Assembly: GCA_030062745.1 (NCBI GenBank)
Contig: CP099842.1
Location: forward strand, 4,030,001 to 4,094,000
Direction of reading: 5' to 3'
From: Capitulum mitella
Taxonomy: Eukaryota > Arthropoda > Thecostraca > Pollicipedomorpha > Pollicipedidae
Length of the DNA: 64,000 nt
Under the pieces are notes generated by a model that was not told the origin of the DNA, did not search any database, and saw only the letters and a program-made list of their open reading frames with translations. Position numbers and translations under genes: made by a program. Below, in pieces: positions 36,102 through 46,632 of the stretch (position 1 is its first letter; each line of letters begins with the position of its first letter).

Positions 36102-38152
36102 TGTCGCCACAGGATAGTTCACCCCAGGGGAGGAGTGTACCGTTTTCCTGCAGTCTGCGGCGCATCGCTGTGGCAGGCGTGCTGCCCGACTGGCACTTTG
36201 CGCACCCTGTCACTTACAGTCTCGTACTGTTTTTGCCTCTGGAAATGTCTGTCCTCCCTTTGCGGAGCCGCCTCGGACTGGCGCAGTAGGCGGCCGGTGC
36301 CGTCAGGCCGCGCTGTTTACGGCCGTGGGACGGCGTCGCCGACTGCCGGCCGGCGCTGGGGCCACTTCCGAGCCGACTGCGGTGGCCGCGCAGAAGCAGA
36401 CCGTGCCAGACACGTACGTGGCTTGGAATTCGTGATGAAAATGCGGTTATCGTCATTTGGGTTAGGCCGGCGTGACAGCCTACGTGGAAAACTGTCGTTG
36501 CCGCAGAAAGAAGCGATGCCAGCTAACTGCAGTAGATAAATGCGCGAAAGCGTCGTGAGACTCGGCCGTCATCTGAATAATCGTCGTTGAGCAAAGTCAG
36601 GCATTTATACTTTGCCATTTGATCAGAACTTTTGGCTTTCCGCTGCTATTCCTTTTTTGTGTACGACGTTTGCATCCAGGTCCTTGATTAATATGCATCG
36701 AGGGCGCAATCATGTCTATCTCTTAACATGCACTGTCGTCAGTATTTGGCAGATTGCCGGAATGGTTGCCTGTCATCTGCCAAAGTATCGTGGGCGAGTC
36801 GCCTAACCTGGTGTATTTTTTTAGATGTGTTGGCGTGATACGACAGCAAAAACGAGTCGTATTTAGCCGGTAGTATTTGTGTGGAAAATGTTTGTTTACT
36901 GTAATGTTTGTGAACTGTTTCTGATATTCTGACAAGAAAATATTCCTAATCATATATCTATTAAAATGAAGATGGAGAGAGAGAAACAGAGAGACAGAGC
37001 AGGATAGAGAAATGCGTAGAGAATGTCTTGGGTTATGCTTATTTGGCCCAACAGCGTTTACCGGAAAAACTACGTTCCCAGCTACGCTGCCATGATGCCA
37101 GTTTTCTAGCCCTGCGCACAGCACGGCAACTTAAGTCAGAGTTAAAAATGTCCCGGGGTTAGCCATGAATACGATGATCAAAGTGCGACGCAGCGGCGCC
37201 TATGCTGCGGACCACCTCACTCGGACATATCTCGGTAATGTGCGGCGCTAACTTTGCATCTTTATCACCCAGTCCGGCCCTTGTCTGCATAACCATCTCG
37301 GATCTGTGTGGGCCTCTCAGGGCCTGTGGCACGCTTGGTGCATTAGACGCGCTGAATAACACATATCTAAACGTGGGACCGTCAGTCTGCAAAGTTGAAC
37401 AGACAGAACATGCGTGGTCTTCCAAGGTTCTCTTGGTTTCCGTTTTATAACAACTCGTTTAAAGTGTTGCTTTGACAGCTCGGAATAGATGGTAGGTAAA
37501 GTGTTTTTGTTTTTATCGGAACTGTTCATGTGGAGACCATTTGAACCAAATTCCATATTACAAACGACTTGCCGTTCGGGCCACATATGCCCATCGACTC
37601 ACCAACCACGGGGCCTTAGTTCTGAACCACGAGCCCAAAACGCTGAGTAATGTCACATGATCTAAGGGCACGGTACGGTGACACGGTACGCTGCCTTAAG
37701 CCCTGGTGGAGAGCAATACGTTTTATTTCGAATGGATTGGAACCTGCGAGACTCGACCCATGGTGCACGGCTCTCGTAGGTTACCAGTCGAGTCTCCTCT
37801 AACCGAGCAGTGTGATGACACGCGCAGTCAGCACAGACTCAGGAGGCGCAATATCTGCAGAGACAAGAACCCGTGCTATAAAATATATCCAGAACACATG
37901 ACCGTACGGTCTCGGGGTCTGTGCTGTTCTGTAGCGCTGATCCCAAAGAGGAATTCGTTGTTGATGTCTGAAACAAACCAAACTGGCGATGAAAGAAATG
38001 TCTAAAAAATGTTCAAACAGACGAACCTCAGAACAATGCTACACTCTCGGTTCAAGTCGCTTTGCCTGTACATGATCCGTAATGTTCGTGCAGTCAGTAT
38101 GTTTCGGTTTGTTTTGCTGATTACTGGCAGTTATTTCGAACCCTGATGTCTG
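36102..38152. other. Gene-free intronic stretch between piggyBac-like copies
   Basis: No exon or further transposon end is supported. A 10-bp inverted pair GAGACTCGAC/GTCGAGTCTC lies near 37748 and 37786. An A/G-rich run occurs at about 36970-37010. Confidence 0.35.
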
Positions 38153-39374
38153 TTAACCCTATTCCCGGCAGGGGGGGGGGGCGGAATCCGCCTCCCCTCG
38201 GGTTTTTTGCTTGCCAATTACAGGCTTTTTAACGCAGCTTCACGAAACGTGGTCACTTGTCCTAGCTATTCCTTCTACGAGCCGTGACAAAATTTCGAAA
38301 TTCTATTTTGCTCAGGGGCGGAGCCAGGCAACGTTTTTGGGAGGCACCTCAGGTCATTTTTGGCCATGTTGAGGGTAAAAGGAAAATGTCTGCCAAAAAC
38401 AGAGTTTTTAAGATAGAACTTAAAACTTTATATGAATATATAGCTAAATAGTTGGGCAATGTGCATATGTAATTTTGTTTATCTGAGGTCACTTTACAAG
38501 GTCAGGTCAAGGTCAAAAGTCAAAATTTGTTTTTTCGCAATAATTTCGGCGCCGTTTCTTCAAATGCCAAACCCAGAATATATATGACGCAGAAAGATGC
38601 CCTCTACTTGTGTACCAAGTTTCAGCTTGATATCAGGTCGGGTCACGGAGCTATGACCTAAAATGTCAGTGCACGTACCCTATATCGCAAAAGCCAAAAA
38701 ATGATTTTTTTTGGAATAGAGTAAATTTAATCGATTGAAAACGTTTACAGATAATATTGAATGCACACGACATCATTCCAGGTGACCCCAAGGTCACTGG
38801 AGGTCATTTAAGGTCAAAAGTCACAAGTTGATCTGAGAAACGTGTGACCATGACAGTTCCCCCTTTCTCATGTCCCTGGCACCGCCTATGCTAACATTAT
38901 ACAAACATTGTAATGCGATTTGTACTTCTTTAGCATAACATGACTAGCAGAAGCTAAAAAAGTGTTTTTACCTTTTTTGTTCATTCCGTTATTAGAAAAC
39001 TTATCCCCCTATTTTTGAAACCCTGTGAACCCCCATGAATTTTCTCAAAATTTCAGATTTGCATACCCATGGTAAAAGCCCTATCCATAATCTCTCGATT
39101 GATGCCAGTTTCATCGAAATCGGTCCATAAACAACGGAGTTATAAGAAGTCAAAAAGTACCCCCCCATTTTGACATTTTTGCCCCCCTGTATCCACAAAT
39201 TTCAAAATTTTGAAAATTTCTTTTTATCAAAATGTAGTTCACGTCACGGCAAATCGATTGCCGTTTGTTGCGATGAAATCGGATAAGTAGTTCTCGAGAT
39301 CTCAGGGGGGGCCGAATCCGCCCCCCCCTGCCGGGAATCGGCCATACCGTCTAGCCCTCCGGGAATAGGGTTAA
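38153..39374 (+). mobile_element. piggyBac-like non-autonomous element, copy 2
   Basis: Flanked by TTAA at 38153-38156 and 39371-39374, with the same ends, hairpin, nested interior and AGGTCA clusters as copy 1. By eye, differences from copy 1 are scattered substitutions and G-run length changes, well above 90% identity, so both transposed recently from a common source. Same orientation as copy 1 and about 3.3 kb from it. No transposase. Confidence 0.85.
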
Positions 39375-40400
39375 GGTATCTTTTCATTGTGGTCCTTCGA
39401 AGGTCCATGCTTATTTTACCCAACATTGCATCAGCGTCAATGGGATCAAACCCCGTCTTCAGACGCAGATGTGATGATGAAAATGGAGACCTTACTCAAT
39501 AGAATTTCGACGCGAGTGAATGCGATCTGTCTGCATTTCAAGCCTGTAGGGGGCTCGTCGTCAACAATTTGCTCTTGAAGTAGCCATTTGCTATCAAAGT
39601 AGCAATTACTCTCAATAGCTGCTAGCTGAAGTCCCGCAGCCCGTAGCGATTGACCTAATATGATGCTATCAAGTGAACAAGCTTCTTAGGCACGACCTGT
39701 ATTGATGGTGGCAAATCTCGCCACCACTTTTCCCACATTTTCTTGACTGATGCCCTAGATAAGCCGCCGAGTGCGTTTGTTCGCTCGTAATGGGTTGATA
39801 TGACGCGGCCTAAAGCTCCTTGACTGCGTTCCACTCCGTCAGAAGTTCGCTTAGTTCGCCAGTTGTCGGCTCGGCATGTGGTCGTTAAAGTGAAAGTAGC
39901 GGTCGCCGAGAGCTCCGAGGATAGCCCGCATCTGTCTGAGCGATGAGTGCTCACAGCACATCCACATCATACCTATGGCCACTCCATCACGCCGGGACGC
40001 TTTCCTGCATCGCCCCGCCGGTGCGGGGCCATGGAACCAAGGCCTGCGTTCCGCCCGCGGCACCAGGTCGCTGGCGGAGGTGTGCCGTACAGCCTGCGGC
40101 CGTGGCCAGCCGAACGAGGCCGGCGACCGACGGCCGCGCCGTCCCCGTTCCGAGTCCGCCGACGTGAAATATGCGCCGACTATTAGCCTGCTCGCTCGGG
40201 GTGGCCTCAACTTGCGGGTGCCGAGTTGGCTGGGTTTAATGAGGACGAGTCACCGGGGCGTAAAGCTGACTAATTGCTGCAACCGCTTTTGCGTGGAGCC
40301 GCCGCGACTGTGTTTAGCTCTCGGGGAGTGGAAAGGGGCGGCGGTTCGCTCCCGCCGCCGTCGCAAGCGAAGAGCCGGCCGCCTGGCTCCACCGCGGTGT
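39375..40400. other. Gene-free intronic stretch with a small CpG-rich part
   Basis: CpG-rich at about 39990-40180. Overlapping plus-strand frames at 39943-40418 show no domain. Nothing else is supported. Confidence 0.35.
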
Positions 40401-40670
40401 GGGACGGCCTCTCGCTGATGAATATGACTTGTCGTGGCCGGGCGGTTTCAGGCTCTTTTAAGGCAGTCCTCGTGATTAATCCAGGACTGAATGCGTGCGG
40501 GGCTCTATGCGCACAATGCTCCAACGAACCACACGCATCTTTGTGTGAGGATTACGAGCATTCTCACATCGGTCCGTCTTTAGCTGACTTGCTGAAGATA
40601 ACCAGAATATGTTGTTTTGCATCTTCTTAATTCCATTCAGCAACCGGTTTAATATTCGCACGCGGTACTC

Positions 40671-40823
40671 AGGGGCGCGGGAACCCCACCACAATTGGGG
40701 GGTCGTCGGGAGGGGGGCAAAAAGTATTTTTGGTCATTTTTTCCAGTCAACACCCAATGTTAAATTTCAAAAAAGCGGGGGAGGGGGGCAGCTGTCCCCC
40801 TTCCCGCTTCCCATGACTTTGAG
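40671..40823. mobile_element. 153-bp G-rich insertion private to unit A
   Basis: It is flanked by GGTACTC at 40664-40670 and 40824-40830. The matching place in unit B (about 47088) has a single GTTACTTC-like copy, i.e. an empty site. The insert starts AGGGGCGCGGG and has G-run and C-run parts like the repeats at 508 and 20223, so it is an active relative of that G-rich family. A 7-bp or slightly longer target duplication is implied. Confidence 0.65.
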
Positions 40824-41747
40824 GGTACTCCACGTATGAATAAATATTCTTTGCATTCTGATAAAGCTAATGAGGCGCCAAAGGAGAAATATGTAGCGAT
40901 ATAACAACATTCAAACTCTTAATGTGTGCTATACATTTAATGAGGCGCAGATCATGTGGACAGCTATCGCGCTTCTGTTAGAGTTTAAGTATTCCGTCAA
41001 ATCTGAACACTGTTCTCTCTAGCTGGTAGGGGCAGACCAGAAGTCGGCCGAGAACTGCCGGGTCGCCAGGCGCAAATCGAAAGAGGAAGAAGGCCAACGA
41101 GGGTCATCTTAAGTGTGTTGAAGTATAGCTACAAAAGGATAAATATCGGAAGACAATGACGAAAACAAACAGAAAAAAGGGTTTCCTATTAAACCTCAAA
41201 TTATTCCCCTCTTGCCTATGTTTCTTTTGGGAGATTTTCAGGACATCAGCCACACACCGACGAGTTCAAAGACGATGAATTGGTACTGTTGACCAAGCGT
41301 CTTATATTCGTATCAGCCCACGACCAACACCAGCATAGGTGGAGAAAACAAAAGTTGGTGTGGCAAAGATTAACCTGGTAAGCCTCATTCTCTCAGCTCC
41401 TGCTCCTCCTCCCCCCGGTTGTTTTCTCATCCGATTTCAAACACTTAATTTTCGATTTTGATGAAAATGACAGAAGAAGTTGTTCTTCCGCTAGTTACAG
41501 TTTGTTCTGGGGCTTTATTGTGCCTGCAGGGACAGAAATACCCTGAAAGGCACTGAATTGGAGTGCTCCGTGATGGCATTGCTCCATAATCGGTAGGCTT
41601 CTGCTGTGTAATTTATTTTTAACTTTGCAGTCCATAATTCTGCAAACAAGTAAAATTTGGGATGTGGATGATTCCCTTCCACAACCAATTATAGAAACAT
41701 TTTCTGTCAAAAGTTGGTGCGGCATGTCAGTGTGGCGTGCCATATCC

Positions 41748-42119
41748 AAATGTGCTAAAGGCCTTTATTGTGTTGTCTTCCGCTGTCAACTCATAGAATT
41801 CGGCCAAGCTCACTTTAAAGAAGTAATTTGCGATGCTGAATCACATTCTGATGGACTGCCGATCTTTGACCCAGAGGGGTCTTTCGGGGGTCAAACAGAG
41901 GTCGGCCTTATTTGACCCCTCTGGGTCAAATAAGGCCGCCCGGCCGGCGGCCGCCCAGCTGAACCGCGCGCCGGCCGGGTGGCCTTGTTTGACATCTTTG
42001 GGTCAAAGTCCGGCAGCTCATCAGAACACTTTCAGCACCGCAAATTACCATTTTCAGTGACCGCCGAATTCTCTGAGTTGACAGCGGAAAACACCAAAAT
42101 AAAGGCCTTTGGCACATTT
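41748..42119. mobile_element. Foldback MITE with ~130-bp inverted arms
   Basis: The left arm (41748-41885) starts AAATGTGCTAAAGGCCTTTA and the right arm (about 41990-42119) is its diverged reverse complement, ending AAAGGCCTTTGGCACATTT. Near the centre a perfect 15-bp hairpin, GGCCTTATTTGACCC (41904-41918) with loop CTCT and the exact complement at 41923-41937, would make a cruciform. A short CpG-rich part follows. It is absent from the corresponding place in unit B. No ORF. Confidence 0.8.
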
Positions 42120-43001
42120 GACCTCATTTGACCCCATCTGACCTCTAGGTTCCAAAGTTAGGTCCAATCTATCGCCAGGAACGGTTTCAACACCACGAAC
42201 GCCATCCGCTGGCGGCCGGCCGTAACACTGCTGACGTAGACGGTTTGGTCGGCTGCCAGATGCGCTATCAGGAAAGTTCTTCAGATTTCCAGATAAGTCT
42301 TCATGTGTCGGTGGAATCTGATCAAAATCAGAGGTACATCAGAAAATGATAACATTTCGGAGGAATTTACGAAATTGGTTAAGACCTTTCGGGAGCCTTG
42401 TTGTTGAGGACACTACGAAGTCGTGCAGTTTTCCCACAGTTTCATAGGGTCGGAACATGCGACCCAAGTTATGCTCTTGTTACTGCACCGGGTAGAGGTT
42501 CAAACGTGCCGCTTTTCACAGAGTGTCCAATAACTCTTAGTGACAAGGTCAGGTGTGCTGTTTCGACGTTATTCATGGAGCACTTTCTTTGCCAGTTACG
42601 TTGCTGTATTAGCGTCTCCAGGGTGGATAAGAAATATGAAAGAAATGTCGGAGCCGGAACAATCCATGTAGATCGATCCCAACGAACAAACGGCTAAACC
42701 GCTGATGTCGAACCGTTCTGCTTCTTTCACGACCTTGCCGAAGTTCCGCCGTAAGCGTCAACCGGAGCGCAGCCGTCCGAAACTCTGCGCTGGACGGAAT
42801 GGCTTCCTTTGTACTCGGAAGAGAGTAAATAAACTGGGCGAACATAACGAGACGATTAAGGTGAGCTGTTGCACCATACATCTGTGAATGTCGACATTGT
42901 ACGCCGGACAAATGTGAGCCGTCAAAGGCCGTGCGGAGATCGGAACATTACCGCCCTGATTGGACTGAGCGCAGTGTCGACACCGGCCTGACGGCGTGAC
43001 G

Positions 43002-43465
43002 CCCAGTTTATACGAACGGCGAAAACGCCCGTCTGCGCGTGCTTCTGCCGTTCGAACAGCCTCGCGTGCCTCGCGGCGGGCGAGTGGTGACGACTGATGA
43101 CGTTTTAATGGTGTATTCATGGTGTTTACGCCAATCAGCGATCACGTGGACTAGGAAGCTTGTCGCGCAACATATCAACCACGCCTGTGATGTGGCTGGG
43201 GGGATTGAATCAGCCGTCCAGCGCTGCGGCCGGCCGCGCATGACCTTGACCCCGCCTCGGGCCATGTGGCCGGACGGCGTGAGCCGGCCAGGCCCGACTC
43301 TCGGGCGGTACCGGGCAGTCTCTGCCGGGCCGCCACCACGACCAGGATTGGCATGCAAGCGCTGCGTGTGCGCTGCGCGTAAAGCACGGATACAACAACG
43401 CCCAAGTCTGCTGCTGCGGGTGAAACGCAAGATCTGATTTGAACGTAATCGGATCAGGTTATTAC
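43002..43465. other. 464-bp segment upstream of WAP-A, absent in unit B
   Basis: It is flanked by GTGACG at 42996-43001 and 43466-43471. Unit B has one CTGACG at that place (about 51084-51089), then continues into the shared 74 bp before the start codon. It is either an insertion in A or a deletion in B. No inverted ends or tRNA-like head is seen. It separates WAP-A from upstream sequence that WAP-B keeps close by. Confidence 0.6.
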
Positions 43466-43545
43466 GTGACGAGGACGGACCTGAAGGCCATCTCCTGGTC
43501 GGTTTCGACGTCCGCGGTCGACCTCGAGCTCAATCGAGCGCAGCC

Positions 43546-43842
43546 ATGGCGAGGCTGGTACTGCTGCTGAGCTTGCTGGTCGCATGGGCGTCGGCGCATG
43601 TTTCGACGACCGGCATCGGGTGCTGCAGGAAAGGCTGCGGCGCCGTCTGCTACGAGCGTTGGCCGCTCCAGAAGGCAGGCAGCTGTCCTCCGCCGCCGGA
43701 CTTTGTCTGTGCCCTGGCACCTCCGCTGCCGGATCCCTGCAGGAGCGACGACTTCAACTGTCCCGGCCGGCAGAAGTGCTGCGTCGGCGGCTGCGGCACC
43801 GCCTGCGTGGAGCCGCGCTTCACCCAGGAGCCCGACTGGTGA
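43546..43842 (+). CDS. Secreted WAP-domain (four-disulfide core) peptide, WAP-A
   Basis: 98 residues in one open frame. Residues 1-17 form a signal peptide (Leu-rich core ending AWASA). Residues 26-35 hold CC-x3-C-x3-C, the spacing of the C-terminal half of a WAP domain. Residues 47-87 form a full WAP domain with eight cysteines at 47, 55, 65, 72, 78, 79, 83, 87 and the CPGRQKCC signature. The start codon context GCAGCCATGG is strong, and the 74 bp before it are shared with WAP-B. WAP proteins are secreted, commonly protease inhibitors or, as in crustacean crustins, antimicrobial peptides; which applies here is inference. The gene appears intronless and lies in the Ig/FN3 intron. A decayed WAP remnant follows the stop. 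Expression is unproven. Confidence 0.85.
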   Translation: MARLVLLLSLLVAWASAHVSTTGIGCCRKGCGAVCYERWPLQKAGSCPPPPDFVCALAPPLPDPCRSDDFNCPGRQKCCVGGCGTACVEPRFTQEPDW

Positions 43843-43888
43843 CCGTCACGGCCGCGTAGGGGCCGGCCATGTTCGTCGGCCCCCGCCT

Positions 43889-43933
43889 GACCGCTGCGGC
43901 GGCAGTGACGCCGGGTGCTCCTGCGGACAAGTG
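43889..43933 (+). pseudogene. WAP-domain remnant after the WAP-A stop
   Basis: In one frame this reads DRCGGSDAGCS, matching the DPCxSxDxxCPG part of a WAP domain. It aligns with the remnant 3' of WAP-B (51652). It lies past the stop and in another frame, so it is a lost repeat of a formerly longer protein or of a neighbouring copy. Confidence 0.5.
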
Positions 43934-44249
43934 ATACCTTCGTAACTTCGGCTCGCTGCCGAGTTCGAGTCGAGTTTGTTTTGTGTTTTGTGTGTCGATA
44001 AATTCAAAAAATATAAAAAAACTCACTTCGCTGCGCGTGATTCCCGGTCTGCTCGTCACCCCGGCGCCAACGGACAGGACAGGCTGGTGTTCGAAGCCGC
44101 GCGCACCGCCGTCCGAGTGCGGGATGAAGCGCGGGACGGTCGACTGCTGGGCGGGGGAGGTGATGTCCGGTATCCCGGTGCGCTCACTGTGGTAGAAAAT
44201 ACAGCCCAGGACGTGGAAACTGAAAACAGAAATAGAAATAGGAAAAGGA

Positions 44250-44255
44250 AATAAA
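44250..44255 (+). terminator. Candidate polyadenylation signal for WAP-A
   Basis: AATAAA about 410 bp past the stop codon, in an A-rich stretch where chance matches are likely. No nearer canonical signal is seen. Weak support. Confidence 0.2.
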
Positions 44256-44509
44256 AAAAACGAAAAAAGTAAAAAAGAAATTCAAAAACAGAAAGTCGGA
44301 AGCAGAAAATGGAGAACGTTTGGAATGCCCGAAGGTCATCTTCTCGCTTTTCTTTGACGTAGAGGACTATCAGTATGTTTCAGGCGTGGAGTATTATATC
44401 GACCGGCATTCTGTTAATGACAGGTAAATCAACGGTGAGCTCACTTCATTATTTTTACTGATCGTTGATAAATACGACTGGTTATGCCCCAGCGGTTTCA
44501 GACCCTCAT

Positions 44510-45713
44510 CCCTTTTCCCAGAGGGCTGGACGGTATACAGCCGAATTCCTGGCGGGGGTATTCCAGCCCCTTCTGAGATATCGAGATCTATACATCCGAT
44601 GTCATCACAACAAACGGTAATCGATTCGCCAAGACGTAAATTGTTTTTTATGATAAGTTTTCGAAATCTTGGAAGAGATGGAAACAGGATGGCGAAAAAG
44701 GAAAGTGGGAATATTGTTGGACTTGTTGTAATTTCGCTGTTTATGAAATGATTTAGAAACTGGCATAAACCGAGATTTTATGGATGGGGCTTTTATCATT
44801 GGTCCATAGTCTGAAATTTTAAAGAAAATAATCATAAGAGTTCACGGGGGTTTCGAAAATGAGGGGACTATTTTAAAAAAAACACAAATAAACAAAAAAG
44901 TTAAAATATTTTTTTTTTTGCTGTTACTATTCATGTTGTATTTAAGAAGTACAAATCGTTTTACATTGTTTTATAATGGTACCATAGGCGGCATAAGGGA
45001 AATGGAAAAAGGGGAACTGTCATGGGCACGTGTTCATTAGGTCAGCTCATGACCTTTGACCTTAAATGGCCTCCAGTGACATCAGAATCACATGAAATGA
45101 CCTTGAGTGCATTTCGTATTGTTTGAAAACGTTTCCGATCGTTTCAGTCGGCTTTATTCCTAAAATCCCAATTAATGTCTGCCTTGTTATAGGACACGCA
45201 CACTGACAGGTTGGGTCATAGCTCCATGACCCGACCTGATATCAACCTGAAATTTGGTACACATGTAAAGGGCACTTTTAAAGTTATATATATATCAGGT
45301 TTTGCGTTTGGAAAGTTAGCGCTAGAATTATCAACATAAAACCAGTTTTGATGTTTTGACCGTGACCTGGCCCTCTGAACTGATCTGAGTTTAACAGAAT
45401 TATTTTTTTATGCTTGCCCACATACCTGCCTATACACCCATGCATAGTTCTAAGTTCTATCTAAAAAACGCTATTTTTGGCTGCCATTTCCTTTTACCTT
45501 TGACAGGGCCAAAGATGGTCTGAGGTACCTCCCAAAAACGTGGCCTGCCTCTGCCCCTGAAGGAAATAAGTTTATGAAATTTTGGCATGTACGAAACAAA
45601 AATGGGCAGGAGAAGTGACCGAGTTTCGTGAAGCTGCGTGAAAAACTCTGGAACTGGTAAAAGAAAAACCCAAAGGGGGCGGATTCCCCTTCCCCTGTCG
45701 GGAATAGCGTTGA
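44510..45713 (-). mobile_element. piggyBac-like non-autonomous element, copy 3 (inverted, diverged)
   Basis: The reverse complement of copies 1 and 2 over its whole length, including the G-rich right end (44511-44560), the AGGTCA clusters and the CCCTTTTCCC/GGGAATAGCG ends. The flanking target reads TCAT on the left and TTGA (45710-45713) on the right, decayed from TTAA. Unit A keeps the empty site: TTAA at 40458-40461 between the same flanks (CGGTTTCAG... and GCAGTCCT). So it is a true, older insertion made after the tandem duplication. Confidence 0.85.
45050..45062 (-). promoter_or_regulatory. Perfect DR1 nuclear-receptor element in transposon copy 3
   Basis: TGACCT-T-TGACCT, the reverse complement of AGGTCA-A-AGGTCA. 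This copy has many substitutions elsewhere, including decayed target sites, yet this 13-bp site is unchanged. It lies about 6.1 kb upstream of WAP-B. Regulation of WAP-B by it is speculative. Confidence 0.5.
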
Positions 45714-46191
45714 CGCAGTCCTTATAAATAATTCTGGACTGAATGCATGCCGGGGCTGTGCGCGCATAAACGAACCACACGCGTCTTTGTGTAAGAATTA
45801 CGAACATTTTCATATCGATCAGGTGACTTGCTCAAGGGGTCAACAGTAAGATTTTGACCGAGCGCTTACTTCGAGGGAAAATAATCGTAGTAGTGGTTGC
45901 ATGGCGCTTCAAATGCAATAGTGATAAGTACTACTTACGATTTCAGCCGGAAAAACCTGAAACACACATTATTTTCCCGGAAACAGGTTGCGCCGTCACT
46001 GGTATGCTAACCGCCAGACGCACGCTTAGGGATTTTTGACGTTTCTGCATTAAATAGTTTGTTTACGAGAGATCTCGAGGCTGATTGGTCGTCGGTCGGA
46101 CTCAAGGTCCAATCAAGAGTAATAAAAAAGGTTGAAGAAATAACTAATGCGATATAAATTATCTTTAAAATGAAAAAGGTAATCGTTGTAT

Positions 46192-46297
<106 letters not shown>

Positions 46298-46515
46298 TAG
46301 TAGTTATAATAATAACAAACAACAATAACAATAAAAAAGTAAAAATATTACAAGGATGAAAAAGTGAACTTGCAATTTAGAAAATACAAAATAAAAATAA
46401 CAAGCAGTAAAATAAAATATCTCAAAAGGCATCACGGAACAAAACGGAAAAATATTAGGAAGTGAAATAAATAAAACAATTGTGAAAGTGAAATAAAACA
46501 ATAAATAAAAATTTA

Positions 46516-46632
46516 CCCTAACCTAACTTAGTAACCTAACCTAACCTAACCTAACCTAACCTAACCTAACCTAACTTAACCTTATCTAACCTAGCCCAGC
46601 ACAACCCCACCTAGCAACCTAATGTAACCTAA
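46516..46632. repeat. Interstitial telomere-type (CCTAA/TTAGG)n array
   Basis: The core at about 46531-46575 has eight or nine tandem CCTAA units. Diverged units on both sides (CCTAACTTAG, CTTAACCTTATCTAACCTAG, CTAATGTAACCTAACG) extend it to about 115 bp. TTAGG is the canonical arthropod telomere repeat. Being 220 bp from the compound microsatellite and inside a block absent from unit A, it was inserted or expanded here after the duplication. Confidence 0.9.

Larger units (their letters stand above)
40405..44455 (+). repeat. Tandem segmental duplication, unit A (carries WAP-A)
   Basis: Homology with unit B starts near GATGAATATGACTTG (40419) and ends near GGTAAATCAACGGT (44430-44445). Collinear blocks are 40463-40620, 40835-41330, 42160-42870, 42880-43000 and 43472-44445. 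Breaks in collinearity are explained by insertions private to A (40671-40823, part of 41335-42160, 43002-43465) or to B. Unit A ends almost where B begins, so this is a head-to-tail tandem duplication with an original unit of about 4 kb or less. Confidence 0.8.

Noticed and set aside
35716-39198. Matching minus-strand frames of 71 and 65 codons in piggyBac-like copies 1 and 2
   Set aside because: The similarity follows from near-identical DNA of the two copies. No transposase-like motif is present.
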